Notes under the pieces: model-generated
The model's input: the letters and a program-made list of their open reading frames with translations, nothing else
Database searches by the model: none
What the model was told of the DNA's origin: nothing
Shown: one piece after another, positions 34,151-43,872 of the stretch
Layout of the letters: the number at the start of each line of letters is the position of its first letter
Position numbering within the stretch: position 1 is the first letter of the stretch
Source: an uncultured Mediterraneibacter sp.
GTDB taxonomy: Bacteria; Bacillota; Clostridia; Lachnospirales; Lachnospiraceae
Assembly (NCBI RefSeq): GCF_944377805.1
Contig: NZ_CALWFZ010000006.1
Location: 62,001-126,000, forward strand
Direction: 5' to 3'
Length of the DNA stretch: 64,000 nt
Made by a program: the position numbers and the translations under genes

Positions 34151-34974
34151 AATGCTTCACCTGCCTTTTCCAGATCTTCCATTGCGATCTTATACTCTTC
34201 ATCGTTCGGCGCTTTGCCGTGCCATCCCGCCTGATTTTCCATGAAGGATACGCCTTTTCCTTTGACTGTTCTGGCGATGATCGCCGTCGGCTGCCCTTTC
34301 ACAGTCTTTGCCTCTTTGAATGCGGCGTCAATCTGGTCAAAATCATTTCCGTTAATGTTGATTACATGGAAATTAAACGCCTCAAACTTCTTGTCAATCG
34401 GATACGGTGAGTTTACCTCGTCAATAGCACCGTCTATCTGAAGGTTATTGTTATCCACAATCACTACGAGATTATCCAGATTTCTGTGAGCTGCCAGCAT
34501 GGACGCCTCCCACACCTGGCCCTCCTGAATCTCCCCGTCTCCGAGAAGTGTGTATACTCTGTAATCCGCATTCATGAATTTCCCGGCAATTGCCATACCT
34601 ACCGCCGCTGAGATCCCCTGCCCCAGAGAGCCGGAGGACATATCAACGCCCGGAATATGTTTCATATCCGGATGCCCCTGAAGATAAGATCCGGTGTGTC
34701 TGAGAGTCTTCAGATCTTCCTTCGGGAAGTAGCCTCTCTCCGCCAGCGCTGAGTAGAGCCCCGGCGCAGTATGCCCCTTAGAGAGCACAAAGCGGTCGCG
34801 GTCCGACTTCTTCGGATCTTTCGGATCAATGTTCAGCTCCTCAAAATAAAGATATGTAAAAATATCTGCCGCTGACAGCGAACCGCCCGGATGTCCGGCT
34901 TTTGCACTGTGAACCGCAGTCACAATGTCTTTGCGGATCTCGTTTGCTGTCTTCATTAACTTCAACTTGTCCAT
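34138..34974 (-). CDS. transketolase, N-terminal subunit
   Basis: A 278-residue subunit with the thiamine-diphosphate pyrophosphate site (GDGEIQEGQVWEAS...NNLQIDG), the HSAKAGHPGGSLS N-terminal motif and DRFVLSKGH. A split transketolase is usual in clostridia and archaea. It is 29 bp downstream of the transaldolase gene, in a pentose-phosphate operon. Confidence 0.95.
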   Translation of the reverse strand: MDKLKLMKTANEIRKDIVTAVHSAKAGHPGGSLSAADIFTYLYFEELNIDPKDPKKSDRDRFVLSKGHTAPGLYSALAERGYFPKEDLKTLRHTGSYLQGHPDMKHIPGVDMSSGSLGQGISAAVGMAIAGKFMNADYRVYTLLGDGEIQEGQVWEASMLAAHRNLDNLVVIVDNNNLQIDGAIDEVNSPYPIDKKFEAFNFHVININGNDFDQIDAAFKEAKTVKGQPTAIIARTVKGKGVSFMENQAGWHGKAPNDEEYKIAMEDLEKAGEALCQM

Positions 34975-35003
34975 TCATTTCTCCTCTTTTTCTGATTATT
35001 TGA

Positions 35004-35657
35004 TTACTCGCCGAATACAGCGATATAATCCTCCTGGAATTTCTTAATGCCGGCGTCTGTAAGCGGATGATGCGTCATCTGCTCGATTACCTTATACGGA
35101 ACAGTCGCAATGTCCGCTCCCGCAAGCGCGCAGTCTGTAATGTGGATCGCGTTGCGTACGCTTGCCGCAATGATCTCTGTCTCAATGCCTGCTACCGCAA
35201 AAATTTCGGCAATCTCTGAAATCAGATCCACGCCTCTTACCGAAATATCATCCAGACGGCCCAGGAACGGAGATACATAAGTTGCTCCCGCCCTCGCTGC
35301 GAGAAGCGCCTGATTGGCCGTAAAGATCAGGGTCACGTTCGTCTTTATCCCCTCAGCGGAAAGCACTTTCACAGCTTTAAGCCCTTCTGCCGTCATAGGA
35401 ATTTTCACAACCATATTCGGATGGATCTTCGCGATCTCGCGCCCCTCTTTAATCATTCCCTCCGCGTCTGTCGTTGTAGCCTTCACTTCTCCGCTGATCG
35501 GTCCGTCTACAATCGATGTGATCTCCGCGATCACTTCCTCAAATACACGCCCTTCTTTTGCGATCAGGGACGGGTTTGTCGTAACGCCGCAGATCACTCC
35601 CATATCGTTGGCTTTTCTGATGTCCTCTACATTTGCTGTGTCAATAAAAAATTTCAT
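35004..35657 (-). CDS. small transaldolase / fructose-6-phosphate aldolase family
   Basis: A 217-residue TalC/FSA-type barrel. [30 protein letters not shown], the Schiff-base Lys in VVKIPMT and [29 protein letters not shown] are all present. The length matches the short transaldolase class. Genomic coupling with transketolase favours transaldolase activity over aldolase. A strong promoter lies upstream. Confidence 0.93.
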   Translation of the reverse strand: MKFFIDTANVEDIRKANDMGVICGVTTNPSLIAKEGRVFEEVIAEITSIVDGPISGEVKATTTDAEGMIKEGREIAKIHPNMVVKIPMTAEGLKAVKVLSAEGIKTNVTLIFTANQALLAARAGATYVSPFLGRLDDISVRGVDLISEIAEIFAVAGIETEIIAASVRNAIHITDCALAGADIATVPYKVIEQMTHHPLTDAGIKKFQEDYIAVFGE

Positions 35658-35702
35658 CTCTGTTCCTCCTTAAAGCTGAGCATTCTCAGGGTTTCTGATT
35701 TG

Positions 35703-35731
35703 ATTATATCGGTAAAAAAAACAGTGGTCAA
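35703..35731 (-). promoter_or_regulatory. promoter of the transaldolase-transketolase operon
   Basis: TTGACC, 17 bp, TATAAT on the minus strand, about 45 bp before the transaldolase start. The rest of the 253-bp gap 35658-35910 is AT-rich with no gene visible. Confidence 0.8.
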
Positions 35732-35910
35732 CAGGGATAAAAATTATTAACAGATAAATGCATTAAAGAAATGTGTTTATCACCCGTATTTCATTTATAT
35801 TAATTAATATTTAACATCTTTTTGTAATGTTGACAGCCATACTTTAAGGTTTTTTGCATTCTCATAATCCATTGTTTACATTTTTATTATTAATATTGTT
35901 CCGAATTTTA

Positions 35911-37014
35911 TTAATTTTTTTCTTTTTTCACCTTTGGTTTTGAGGTTGTCCCGCGGACTACTATTTTCGGCTCATATTCCACATGATAAATGCTGACGGG
36001 TTCGATCTCCGTATATTTTTTCATGCGGGAAGTCATCTTCTTCATAATAATATCGCAGGCATCCATCCCCTTATAAATGACAAAATGCTCGATTGTCGTA
36101 AGGGATACTTCTTTCACTTTCGCAAACAGTGTATTGTCGCACCCCATAACAGACATATCGCCGGGCACTTTATATTTTTCGTCATAGAGGGCGTCCATAA
36201 TTCCAAAGGCAATCATATCATTGAGTCCGACAATGGCAGTCAGGTTACGATTCTCCGCCAGAATCTCTTTTGTCAGATCATAGCCGATCCTGTACTCTGA
36301 ATCGATCCCCGGAATGTCCTTGTCAATCTGTTCGTCTGCTGCTTTGATCACCACATGCTCTCTGAGACCGGCATTCTGGAACTCTTTCAGGAATCCCTCC
36401 ACTCTTTTGGATCTCTGCTTCTGCCGCACAGTCAGAGGGGGCGCTATGTACCCTACATCCCGGTGTCCCAGTTCCAGCAGATGACGCGCCATCAGCCGCC
36501 CCAGTTTGGAATTATCCAGTTCCACCGCGTCCACATTCAGTTTTTCATTCTGATTGTTGATAATTACAACAGGAATGCGCTTTGAGAGTTCCTCCACCTG
36601 AGCCATGAAGCACTGGCCCGGATTGCACATGTAGATAACACCCTGGGGATTTAATGATGAGGTCATCTTCAGGTAGCGCTCCTCCAGTTTCAGATCCCGC
36701 TGCGTGTTGCAGACAAAGATGCCGAATCCCTGTTCAGCCGCCCGGGATTCTATCCCCTGGAGGAGCATGACATAATAAGGGTTCGTCAGATTCGGGCTGA
36801 TGACCACAAGCATGTTTTCCCTGCGCGCCTCTTCCATGCTCTTCTTTCGTCGGGGAAGCTCATATCCAAGTTCTTTGGCGGAATTTTCCACCTTTTCAAT
36901 CACATCTTTTGAAAAGGATACATTATACTTTTTATTTAATATCATGGATACCGTTGCCTGTGATACCCCTGCTCTCTTCGCCACATCGGACGATGTCACC
37001 TTTTTTCTGCCCAT
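35911..37014 (-). CDS. LacI-family transcriptional regulator
   Basis: A 367-residue protein. The N-terminal HTH (VTSSDVAKRAGVSQATVSMILN) and hinge are followed by a periplasmic-binding-like sensor domain (MLVVISPNLTNPYYVMLLQGIE...AVGLNDMIAFGIMDAL). The C-terminus is basic (KPKVKKEKN). ATG 37014 is favoured over GTG 37023, which overlaps the GGGGTGG ribosome site. It starts 12 bp after the recR stop and lies upstream of the pentose-phosphate operon, so it may sense a sugar phosphate and control that operon. The effector is unknown. Confidence 0.9.
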   Translation of the reverse strand: MGRKKVTSSDVAKRAGVSQATVSMILNKKYNVSFSKDVIEKVENSAKELGYELPRRKKSMEEARRENMLVVISPNLTNPYYVMLLQGIESRAAEQGFGIFVCNTQRDLKLEERYLKMTSSLNPQGVIYMCNPGQCFMAQVEELSKRIPVVIINNQNEKLNVDAVELDNSKLGRLMARHLLELGHRDVGYIAPPLTVRQKQRSKRVEGFLKEFQNAGLREHVVIKAADEQIDKDIPGIDSEYRIGYDLTKEILAENRNLTAIVGLNDMIAFGIMDALYDEKYKVPGDMSVMGCDNTLFAKVKEVSLTTIEHFVIYKGMDACDIIMKKMTSRMKKYTEIEPVSIYHVEYEPKIVVRGTTSKPKVKKEKN

Positions 37015-37025
37015 AGATACCACCC

Positions 37026-37622
37026 CTATAGCTCTGTTCTTCCATCCAGCGCGCGAAGCAGCGTCACTTCGTCGATGTACTCCAGATCTCCGCCTACCGG
37101 CACTCCGCTGGCAATTCTGCTCACCTTGATACCTGCCGGCTTAATCAGCTTGCTGATATACATCGCCGTCGTCTCTCCCTCCAGACTGGAGTTCGTCGCG
37201 ATAATCACCTCATCTACATCTCCCTGGAGGCGTTCCATCAGCTCCTTTAACCGAATATCTCCAGGCCCGATCCCAAGCATAGGAGAGATAGCTCCGTGAA
37301 GCACATGATATACCCCGTTATATTTTCCGGTCTTTTCATATGCCGCCAGATCGCGCGGCGTCTCCACTACCATAATCGTCTTATGATCCCGCTCGGAATT
37401 ACCGCATATCGGGCAGATCTCATTGTCTGTCAAAGTACAGCACACCTGGCAGTACCGCACATTCCGGCGCGCCTCCACGATCGCCTTCGCCAGCCCTTCC
37501 ACCTGATCGAGAGGCATATTAATCACATGAAATGCCAGGCGCTGCGCCGACTTGCTGCCGACGCCCGGCAGCCTTGAGAACTCTTCGATCAGACGGCTGA
37601 TCTGGTTACTGTAATAATCCAT
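37026..37622 (-). CDS. recR: recombination mediator RecR
   Basis: A 198-residue protein with a helix-hairpin-helix ([22 protein letters not shown]), a C4 zinc finger ([16 protein letters not shown]), a Toprim domain ([18 protein letters not shown]) and the C-terminal Walker-like segment ([18 protein letters not shown]). It acts with RecF/RecO to load RecA at gaps. The start at ATG 37622 has AGGAG eight bases upstream. It has the standard place after dnaX and ebfC. Confidence 0.97.
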   Translation of the reverse strand: MDYYSNQISRLIEEFSRLPGVGSKSAQRLAFHVINMPLDQVEGLAKAIVEARRNVRYCQVCCTLTDNEICPICGNSERDHKTIMVVETPRDLAAYEKTGKYNGVYHVLHGAISPMLGIGPGDIRLKELMERLQGDVDEVIIATNSSLEGETTAMYISKLIKPAGIKVSRIASGVPVGGDLEYIDEVTLLRALDGRTEL

Positions 37623-37648
37623 TTCCTGCACTCCTGTTCAAACATTCT

Positions 37649-37682
37649 AAAAAAGGGGACATATTCGATGTCCCCCTTTTTC
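37649..37682. terminator. hairpin between ebfC and recR
   Basis: GGGGACAT-ATTCG-ATGTCCCC is flanked by A6 and T5 runs. It would act as a partial terminator that lowers recR-lacI relative to dnaX-ebfC. Confidence 0.7.
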
Positions 37683-37704
37683 CGCTTTTTCTCTGAGCGT
37701 TCCC

Positions 37705-38058
37705 TTAGAACATCCCCGGGATACCGCCGCCGAGCCCTCCGGTCAGTTTTGACATCGCAGCTCCACTCTCTTCGTCCACCTTACGCAGTGCCTCGTTTGT
37801 CGCCGCCACGATCAGATCTTCAAGCATCTCGATGTCATCAGGGTCAACTACTTCCTCAGAAAGTTTTATCCCCAGCACCTCACGTTTTCCAGATACAGTC
37901 ACTTCTACCGCACCGCCTCCTGCTGCCGCGGTAAACTCTTTCGTCTCCAGCTCTTTCTGCTGCTCTTCCATCTGGCGCTGCATCCGCTGCGCCTGCTTCA
38001 TAAGATTCGCCATATTTCCCGGCATTCCGCCTCCCGGGAATCCTCCGCGCTTAGCCAT
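37705..38058 (-). CDS. YbaB/EbfC-family nucleoid-associated protein
   Basis: A 117-residue protein. A Gly/Met-rich N-terminus ([20 protein letters not shown]) is followed by a long helix with [20 protein letters not shown] and the conserved [20 protein letters not shown] strand pair. It binds DNA as a tweezer-shaped dimer. It lies 2 bp after dnaX. Confidence 0.95.
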   Translation of the reverse strand: MAKRGGFPGGGMPGNMANLMKQAQRMQRQMEEQQKELETKEFTAAAGGGAVEVTVSGKREVLGIKLSEEVVDPDDIEMLEDLIVAATNEALRKVDEESGAAMSKLTGGLGGGIPGMF

Positions 38059-38060
38059 AC

Positions 38061-39671
38061 TTAATCCTCCACTGTTATCTTCATATTGATCTTCTGTTCT
38101 ATATCCACAAATGTATCTTCAAAATGGCGGCCTTCCTCCACCTTCCTGACTTCCACTTCCACTTTCTTCCCGAGCCTTGCTTCAATAAGGGATTCCAGTT
38201 CCTCTATGTGATCCTCTCTTCCCACCACGCTCGCTGAGAGGCTGTCGGGAAGAACAATCAACAGACGGTTATCCCCGCCCAGGCTCAGCCGCGCCTTCTT
38301 CAGGTAGCCTCGAAGTATCCCTGATGCCTCACCGGCAATGGACCTGAAGTTCTTCACAACTTCCTGTACATCTTCCGGAATCGCATCTGGTATATGCTTC
38401 TGCACTTCTGCCGCCCCGGCGGCATCAGAGACGCCTGCATGCCCTCCGGAACCTCCGCCCGGTAACGGACCTTCCGCGTATACAATCCGCTCCTGCATGC
38501 CTGAGACAGACGCCATGCTTTTCTCGACCTTTTCCTCCACCGCGCGGATGCGGTCCAGCAGTGAATCCTCCCGGCTCTCCATAGCAGGAGTGCAGAGTTT
38601 AATGAGCGCTACCTCCAGCATCACTCTCTTCTGAGTGGCGTATTTGAGCTGGCCGGACAATTCGGAAAAGATGCGGATATAGCGGTACAGCATATCCATC
38701 TCTATCATCTGCGACTCTTCTTTAAGCTGCATCATATTTTCTGTCGATACATCCAGAACATCCTCTATATTATCAGAAGTTTTTACCAGAAGCAAGTTCC
38801 TCAGATACCATGTAAAATCTGCTGCAAGCTGGGTAAGTTCCCTGCCCTGCATCACCAGATCCTCCACCACATCCAGTACTCCCGAAACGTCTCTTTCGAT
38901 CACTTTTCTAAGCAGACTGCTGAATACATCTGTGTCAACCGCTCCGAGCACTTCCAGAACATGATCGTAAGTCAGCTTCTCTCCCAGATAGAATGCTATA
39001 CACTGATCCAGAATACTCAGAGCATCTCTCATAGAGCCGTCCGCCGCCTTGGCGATATACCTCAGCGCTTTCTCCTCGACCTCTACATGTTCGGTATCCA
39101 TCAGTTCTTTCATCCGGTCAGTGATCGTCTCGATGCTGATTCGCTTGAATTCATAATGCTGGCACCTGGACATGATCGTAACCGGTATTTTGTGGACTTC
39201 CGTTGTCGCCAGAATGAATATTACATATTCCGGGGGCTCTTCCAGTGTCTTGAGCAGCGCGTTGAACGCTCCCGGTGAAAGCATATGCACCTCGTCGATA
39301 ATATATACTTTGTAGCGGCCTTCCGTCGGCCGGTAAGCGACCTCTTCCCGGATCTCCCTGATATTGTCCACACCATTGTTGGAAGCCGCGTCAATCTCAA
39401 TCACATTCATGGATGACCCGGATGCGATGGCCCGGCACATCTCGCACTCTCCGCATGGGCTCCCATCCACCGGATGCCCGCAGTTTACTGCCCTGGCAAA
39501 TATCTTTGCAACGGTAGTTTTCCCTGTTCCCCTTGTGCCACAGAAAAGATATGCATGCCCGATACGGTTTGCCCTGATCTGATTCTGCAGTGTTGTAATG
39601 ATATGGTCCTGCCCCTTCACATCCTGGAATTCGGACGGGCGGAATTTCCTGTAAAGCGCCGTATACGACAT
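38061..39671 (-). CDS. dnaX: DNA polymerase III subunits gamma/tau
   Basis: A 536-residue clamp-loader ATPase. [21 protein letters not shown], the P-loop [17 protein letters not shown], a C4 zinc module ([16 protein letters not shown]), [23 protein letters not shown] (Walker B/sensor) and the [17 protein letters not shown] arginine-finger region are visible. The tau-like C-terminus is short. No run of six As is present on the coding strand, so I see no slippery heptamer for programmed frameshifting. Confidence 0.97.
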   Translation of the reverse strand: MSYTALYRKFRPSEFQDVKGQDHIITTLQNQIRANRIGHAYLFCGTRGTGKTTVAKIFARAVNCGHPVDGSPCGECEMCRAIASGSSMNVIEIDAASNNGVDNIREIREEVAYRPTEGRYKVYIIDEVHMLSPGAFNALLKTLEEPPEYVIFILATTEVHKIPVTIMSRCQHYEFKRISIETITDRMKELMDTEHVEVEEKALRYIAKAADGSMRDALSILDQCIAFYLGEKLTYDHVLEVLGAVDTDVFSSLLRKVIERDVSGVLDVVEDLVMQGRELTQLAADFTWYLRNLLLVKTSDNIEDVLDVSTENMMQLKEESQMIEMDMLYRYIRIFSELSGQLKYATQKRVMLEVALIKLCTPAMESREDSLLDRIRAVEEKVEKSMASVSGMQERIVYAEGPLPGGGSGGHAGVSDAAGAAEVQKHIPDAIPEDVQEVVKNFRSIAGEASGILRGYLKKARLSLGGDNRLLIVLPDSLSASVVGREDHIEELESLIEARLGKKVEVEVRKVEEGRHFEDTFVDIEQKINMKITVED

Positions 39672-39714
39672 GAATCACACCTCGTTTTTCTACTCTTTGT
39701 CTCTCTTTGAGCGG

Positions 39715-40791
39715 TTACTCGTCTCCAAAGCTGATTCCGATCATTCTCGCCTCTTTAATCAGACTGCACTTCGGATCTACCGTCTTTAACTTGCCTGCCA
39801 CTTCCCCAAGCGGCATTTCCGTTGTCTCTCCGTTCTTCATCGCTACCATATATCCGTACTTCTCCTCCAGGATCAGCTCTGCCGCCTTTGCTCCCACGCG
39901 TGTCGCAAACACCCTGTCGTACGGGCACGGAGATCCGCCTCTCTGGGTATGTCCGGGAACTGTGATGCGGACTTCCTTATCTGTCTCCTTCTGGATCTGC
40001 TCCGCCAGTTCATAAGCGATAGAAGGATATTTTCTCTTTGCCACCTTCTCTTTATACTCTTTTTTGGACAGTTTCGCGTCCTTTTTGGAAATTGCGCCCT
40101 CGGCCACTGCCAGAATAGTAAAAGGCTTGCCCGCCCTGGAGCGGCCTTCGATCACCTTTTTAATCGATTTAATGTCGTAAGGGATCTCCGGCAAAAGGAT
40201 AATGTCGGCGCCTCCGGCGATTCCCGCATGAAGGGTGACATGTCCCACTTTATGCCCCATGACTTCGATAATGAACACGCGGCTGTGCGATGTCGCCGTA
40301 GTGTGGATTCTGTCGATTGTGTCTGTCGCAATGTCCACTGCGCTCTGGAATCCAAATGTCATATCTGTTCCCCAGAGATCATTGTCAATCGTCTTCGGAA
40401 GCGTGATCACATTGAGTCCTTCTTCGCGGAGCATATTCGCTGATTTATGCGTTCCGTTTCCTCCAAGGATCACAAGGCAGTTCAGGTTCAGCTTATGATA
40501 TGTATGCTTCATAGCCTCCACCTTATCAAGACCGTCCTTGTCCGGCACCCTCATCAGCTTAAATGGTTGTCTTGAAGTTCCAAGGATCGTACCGCCGCGT
40601 GTCAGTATTCCCGAGAAATCTTTCGGGGTCAGCATATCAAAGTCTGCGTAGATCAGACCTTTATATCCGTCTTTAAAACCATAGATCTCCACATCATCTC
40701 TCTTCGAGCAGATTCCTTTTACCACGCCACGCATAGCTGCGTTGAGCGCCTGGCAGTCTCCGCCGCTTGTCAGCATTCCGATTCTTAACAT
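39715..40791 (-). CDS. 6-phosphofructokinase with mixed donor-site signature
   Basis: A 358-residue phosphofructokinase (IGMLTSGGDCQALNAAMRG; catalytic PKTIDND; VEVMG-like IIEVMGHKVGHVTLHAG). The phosphate-donor site reads GGNGT where ATP enzymes have GGDGS and pyrophosphate enzymes have GGDD. The later motif is PKTIDND with Lys (typical of PPi enzymes) instead of PGTIDND. It therefore has Gly at the position equivalent to E. coli 104 and Lys at 124, and ATP or PPi cannot be chosen by inspection. It is glycolytic and transcribed with its own promoter ahead of dnaX. Confidence 0.92.
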   Translation of the reverse strand: MLRIGMLTSGGDCQALNAAMRGVVKGICSKRDDVEIYGFKDGYKGLIYADFDMLTPKDFSGILTRGGTILGTSRQPFKLMRVPDKDGLDKVEAMKHTYHKLNLNCLVILGGNGTHKSANMLREEGLNVITLPKTIDNDLWGTDMTFGFQSAVDIATDTIDRIHTTATSHSRVFIIEVMGHKVGHVTLHAGIAGGADIILLPEIPYDIKSIKKVIEGRSRAGKPFTILAVAEGAISKKDAKLSKKEYKEKVAKRKYPSIAYELAEQIQKETDKEVRITVPGHTQRGGSPCPYDRVFATRVGAKAAELILEEKYGYMVAMKNGETTEMPLGEVAGKLKTVDPKCSLIKEARMIGISFGDE

Positions 40792-40866
40792 AGTACATTT
40801 CCTCCTTACTATTCCCGGCGGCCGGTGATCAAAAATAAAAAGCAGCCGGCTTTTCGACTACTTATT

Positions 40867-40895
40867 ATTATACTCCATTTAGCGGGGAGGAACAA
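40867..40895 (-). promoter_or_regulatory. probable promoter of the phosphofructokinase gene
   Basis: TTGTTC, 17 bp, TATAAT on the minus strand, about 75 bp before the start. The -35 is only half matching. Confidence 0.5.
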
Positions 40896-40918
40896 GGATA
40901 TTCCGGGTCTATTCTTTG

Positions 40919-41653
40919 CTATTCTTCATATACCTCCAAAACACCTTCAAAACTTTGTACTCCGATTTCTGTTTTGCTGTCCTTCTCATATATTTTACAT
41001 TCAAGCGTATACTCGTATTCTCCTGCCGGCAGGTCTTCATAAAGTGTCATTCCTTCAATCCCCTCTCCGGATCTGAGAATGGGTGAGCCGTAAATGAGCT
41101 TATGGTCTTCTTCTAAATATATTTCATAGGCCAGATCATAAGGATTTCCCTCGACATTAAACAGCCATGTATCCGTCTTTGCATTGGCCGCATTTTTCCT
41201 TATAAGGGTGTAGTCAGGGATTGAGTAACTGTCTGAATCTGTATTTTTCATGCTGTCAGGAAGTTTTACATCAATGACCTCATCCTGCGGATAGTTTGAT
41301 AAGATTAACCTGTTTATTCCAAAGACAACAGCGCCGCAAAGCAGAACGATCACAACGATTGCCGAAAATATTCTTCCATATGAAGGCGCCATGATTCTGA
41401 TACATGCTTCTTCGCCCTCTGCTGTACAGGGAAGATAACCTACTGTCTTTTCAAACAGTTTTCTTCTCTTGCGCGGCGGATCAACCGGAATCTGATGATC
41501 TTTTGTTTCCAGGTATGCATCGTTTTTCGTAGTTGCTTTCTTTCTTACTTCAGCAACGACCTCTCCCTTTTTATCACCGTACCCCCACTCCTGTCCGGAG
41601 AGATCTTTCCAGACTCCTTTCATATCTCCTGGTTCATTATACACATATTTCAT
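40919..41653 (-). CDS. single-pass membrane protein of the surface operon, paralogue 3
   Basis: A 244-residue type II protein. A cytosolic N-terminal domain of about 110 residues (WKDLSGQEWGYG..., VGYLPCTAEGEEACIRI) is followed by a membrane helix at about 117-137 and an extracellular beta domain (WLFNVEGNPYDLAYEIYLEED, LPAGEYEYTLECKIYE). It is the most diverged of three tandem paralogues; the shared anchor motif is L.NVEGN.Y.L.Y.I.LE. No known family is recognised. The operon context suggests a membrane platform for the surface proteins encoded upstream. Confidence 0.7.
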   Translation of the reverse strand: MKYVYNEPGDMKGVWKDLSGQEWGYGDKKGEVVAEVRKKATTKNDAYLETKDHQIPVDPPRKRRKLFEKTVGYLPCTAEGEEACIRIMAPSYGRIFSAIVVIVLLCGAVVFGINRLILSNYPQDEVIDVKLPDSMKNTDSDSYSIPDYTLIRKNAANAKTDTWLFNVEGNPYDLAYEIYLEEDHKLIYGSPILRSGEGIEGMTLYEDLPAGEYEYTLECKIYEKDSKTEIGVQSFEGVLEVYEE

Positions 41654-41664
41654 ACATTCTACTC

Positions 41665-42408
41665 CTATTCAACAATCAGAATCGCTTCCAACTGTCCGGC
41701 GTTATATGCAGCATCTTCGCTGCTGTCCGCCTCTTCTTCCCGGGCGGATGAATTCACTGTGACGAGAATATTATATTCTCCTTCTTCAAAAGTGCGGGTC
41801 AGGTCAAATTCCCTGATTCCATATCCCGGTTGAATAACCTTGGATTTATATATAACCTCACCGGTATCCTCTAATTCGATTGTGTACTGCAAATTGTAAG
41901 CGTTGCCTTCCACATTGAGCAGCAGCTGCTGCACATGCGTATCTCCGGCGTCAACATATACTCTCTCGATACCGGGAATTCTGATATTTTGAGGATTCGG
42001 ATTTGTCATTTCACCGGATGCGATACGGATCGGCGTATCGTCTCCCGGTTTCATCATTTCCCTCAATCCCAGTATTCCGCCAGCCAAAAGTATTAAGAGT
42101 ATAATAACAGTCGCTGCTATCTTTTTTCCGGCCGTCTTCACAATACGAATATAACCGGATGCTCCGTTTTTATCACTACATGGGATATATCCGGCTACTT
42201 TCTCAAAGAATCCCAGTTTTTTCTTACAAGGCTCAACTACAATACATGCCTTATCATTGAGTAAAACATCATTTGTATCCAGACGATTCTTCTTTCTTAC
42301 ATCCGCAAATACTTCTCCGTCCGGTTTTCTTTCGCAATTCCATTTCAGACCCTGTCCGTCTTTCCACTGATAAGCAGTACTCTCATTTTTTCTGTAAATG
42401 TATTCCAT
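41665..42408 (-). CDS. single-pass membrane protein of the surface operon, paralogue 2
   Basis: A 247-residue protein with the same plan: cytosolic domain (GYIPCSDKNGASGYIRI), a membrane helix at about 113-133 and an extracellular Ig-like part containing MTNPNPQNIRIPGIERVYV, DAGDTHVQQLLLNVEGNAY and YNAGQLEAILIVE. It is highly similar to paralogue 1 in the outer domain. It is spaced 11 bp from paralogue 1 and 11 bp from paralogue 3, so all three are cotranscribed. Function is unknown. Confidence 0.7.
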   Translation of the reverse strand: MEYIYRKNESTAYQWKDGQGLKWNCERKPDGEVFADVRKKNRLDTNDVLLNDKACIVVEPCKKKLGFFEKVAGYIPCSDKNGASGYIRIVKTAGKKIAATVIILLILLAGGILGLREMMKPGDDTPIRIASGEMTNPNPQNIRIPGIERVYVDAGDTHVQQLLLNVEGNAYNLQYTIELEDTGEVIYKSKVIQPGYGIREFDLTRTFEEGEYNILVTVNSSAREEEADSSEDAAYNAGQLEAILIVE

Positions 42409-42419
42409 TATTGCACCTC

Positions 42420-43187
42420 TTATTCAACAATCAGCACAGCTTCCAACTGTCCGGCATTATATGCCATGTTTTCTGTTCCATCGCTTTCTTCCATAGCGGA
42501 TGAATTAACTACAATAACAATGGGATATTCGCCTGCTTCAAAGCTTCGTGTCATATTAAATTCTCTTACACCATGTCCCGGCGGAATAACTTTTGATTTA
42601 TAAATCTCTTCTCCCGTATCTTCCAATGTGATAGTGTACTGCAGATTATAAGCATTTCCTTCTACATTCAGTAAAAGCTGGTTCACATGCGTATCTCCAG
42701 CGTCCGCATAGATTTTCTCGATACCGGGAAGCCTGATATTCTGCGGATTGGGGTTGGTCATCTCCCCCGACTTGATCTCTACCGGTTCGTCAATAGCGCC
42801 ATTTTTCTGTCCGAGCCATAGTCCGCCCAGAAAGATCATTACGAGAAGAGTCAGGACAATCAAAACCCCCAGCAAACCAGTATGCTTTTTGCGAATGACT
42901 CGTACAAACGCGTCATCTTCTTCTAACGGTATGTAGCCGGCGACATATTCATTCCTGGCAGGCTTCCCCCTGTAGGGCGCTACATAGGCATTCTGATCTT
43001 CCTTTGACAACAGATAGGCTGCTTTTTCTTTCTTCATTTTATAGAGATCGCCGATAACTTTATAATTTCCGTAAGGATAGAGCTCGATCATCTCACTCTC
43101 TGTCAGAATTCCCCACTTCTGTTTTTTCTTATCTCTAAAGCTGTTTTTAAGATTGCTGTCTGCCGCATAAAGTCTGTCTGATCCCAT
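42420..43187 (-). CDS. single-pass membrane protein of the surface operon, paralogue 1
   Basis: A 255-residue protein with a cytosolic part ending VAGYIPLEEDDAFVRVIRKK, a membrane helix (LLGVLIVLTLLVMIFLGGLWLG, about 105-126), then an extracellular domain almost the same as in paralogue 2 (MTNPNPQNIRLPGIEKIY; YNAGQLEAVLIVE). The extracellular domains are conserved while the cytosolic ones diverge. It follows the secreted subunit genes on the same strand after a 103-bp gap. Confidence 0.7.
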   Translation of the reverse strand: MGSDRLYAADSNLKNSFRDKKKQKWGILTESEMIELYPYGNYKVIGDLYKMKKEKAAYLLSKEDQNAYVAPYRGKPARNEYVAGYIPLEEDDAFVRVIRKKHTGLLGVLIVLTLLVMIFLGGLWLGQKNGAIDEPVEIKSGEMTNPNPQNIRLPGIEKIYADAGDTHVNQLLLNVEGNAYNLQYTITLEDTGEEIYKSKVIPPGHGVREFNMTRSFEAGEYPIVIVVNSSAMEESDGTENMAYNAGQLEAVLIVE

Positions 43188-43290
43188 GATTTATCCTTTC
43201 TGTATAACTTGGAAACAGGATATCATTTGTTCAAATGATATCCTGTCACTTTCCACAATGAACATTCGAGCTGATACTGTTTAAATAAGA

Positions 43291-43872
43291 TTAGTTCACC
43301 TGATTAGAGTGGAATGCCCATGTCAGTGTTGTGCTGTATGTCTGATCTGTTTTAGCTCCGCTCTTATCGCTTAAGTATGCTTTCAGAGTATAGTCTCTGT
43401 CTGTACTGCTTAAAGTTGCAAATTCTCCGGTACCGTCTGTCTTGACAATTGCGCTGTCCTCATCTTTCAGCTGCATCGTAACGTTCGCCTGTGCCGCTTT
43501 TGATGTGTCCTGCATCTTGATGGAGTTTCCGTCAGTAGTTTTATCCGTGTGTGATTTCAGGGTAGCCTGTACCTGTGCTCTTCCATCATACGGACTTCCA
43601 TTTGATGTATTTACTACGTCGAAATTAATCGACACAGCTGATCCTTCATCAACTGTTGCGTCTGACAGGGCAATCTTCACCGGATAGTCGATTGTCCAGC
43701 TTGATACGTTTCCATCTCCGTCTCCACCTGTAGATGACCCCGGAGTGTATGTAATGTCTGTTGCTCCTGTTCCATCCATTGCATTTTCAGCTGCGAATAC
43801 GCTTGTTGCTCCGACTGTTGTTATCACCATTGCACTTAATAAACCCATTGCTACTAATTTTTTTGTTCTCAT
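43291..43872 (-). CDS. secreted surface subunit, tandem copy A
   Basis: A 193-residue protein. The signal peptide (MRTKKLVAMGLLSAMVITTV...VFA-AENA) is followed by the N-terminal motif MDGTGATDITYTPGSS, a Gly/Asp linker, SSWTIDYPVKIALSD and a beta-rich body ending TTLTWAFHSNQVN. The ending recalls the last motif of WxL wall-binding proteins (LTWTL), with Phe in place of Leu. It is nearly identical to copy B. It is probably a non-covalently wall-bound or polymerised subunit; no sortase signal is present. Confidence 0.75.
   Translation of the reverse strand: MRTKKLVAMGLLSAMVITTVGATSVFAAENAMDGTGATDITYTPGSSTGGDGDGNVSSWTIDYPVKIALSDATVDEGSAVSINFDVVNTSNGSPYDGRAQVQATLKSHTDKTTDGNSIKMQDTSKAAQANVTMQLKDEDSAIVKTDGTGEFATLSSTDRDYTLKAYLSDKSGAKTDQTYSTTLTWAFHSNQVN

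Noticed and set aside
38061-39671. Programmed frameshift in dnaX giving gamma and tau
   Set aside because: No A6 slippery run exists on the coding strand of this gene, so the E. coli type signal is absent.
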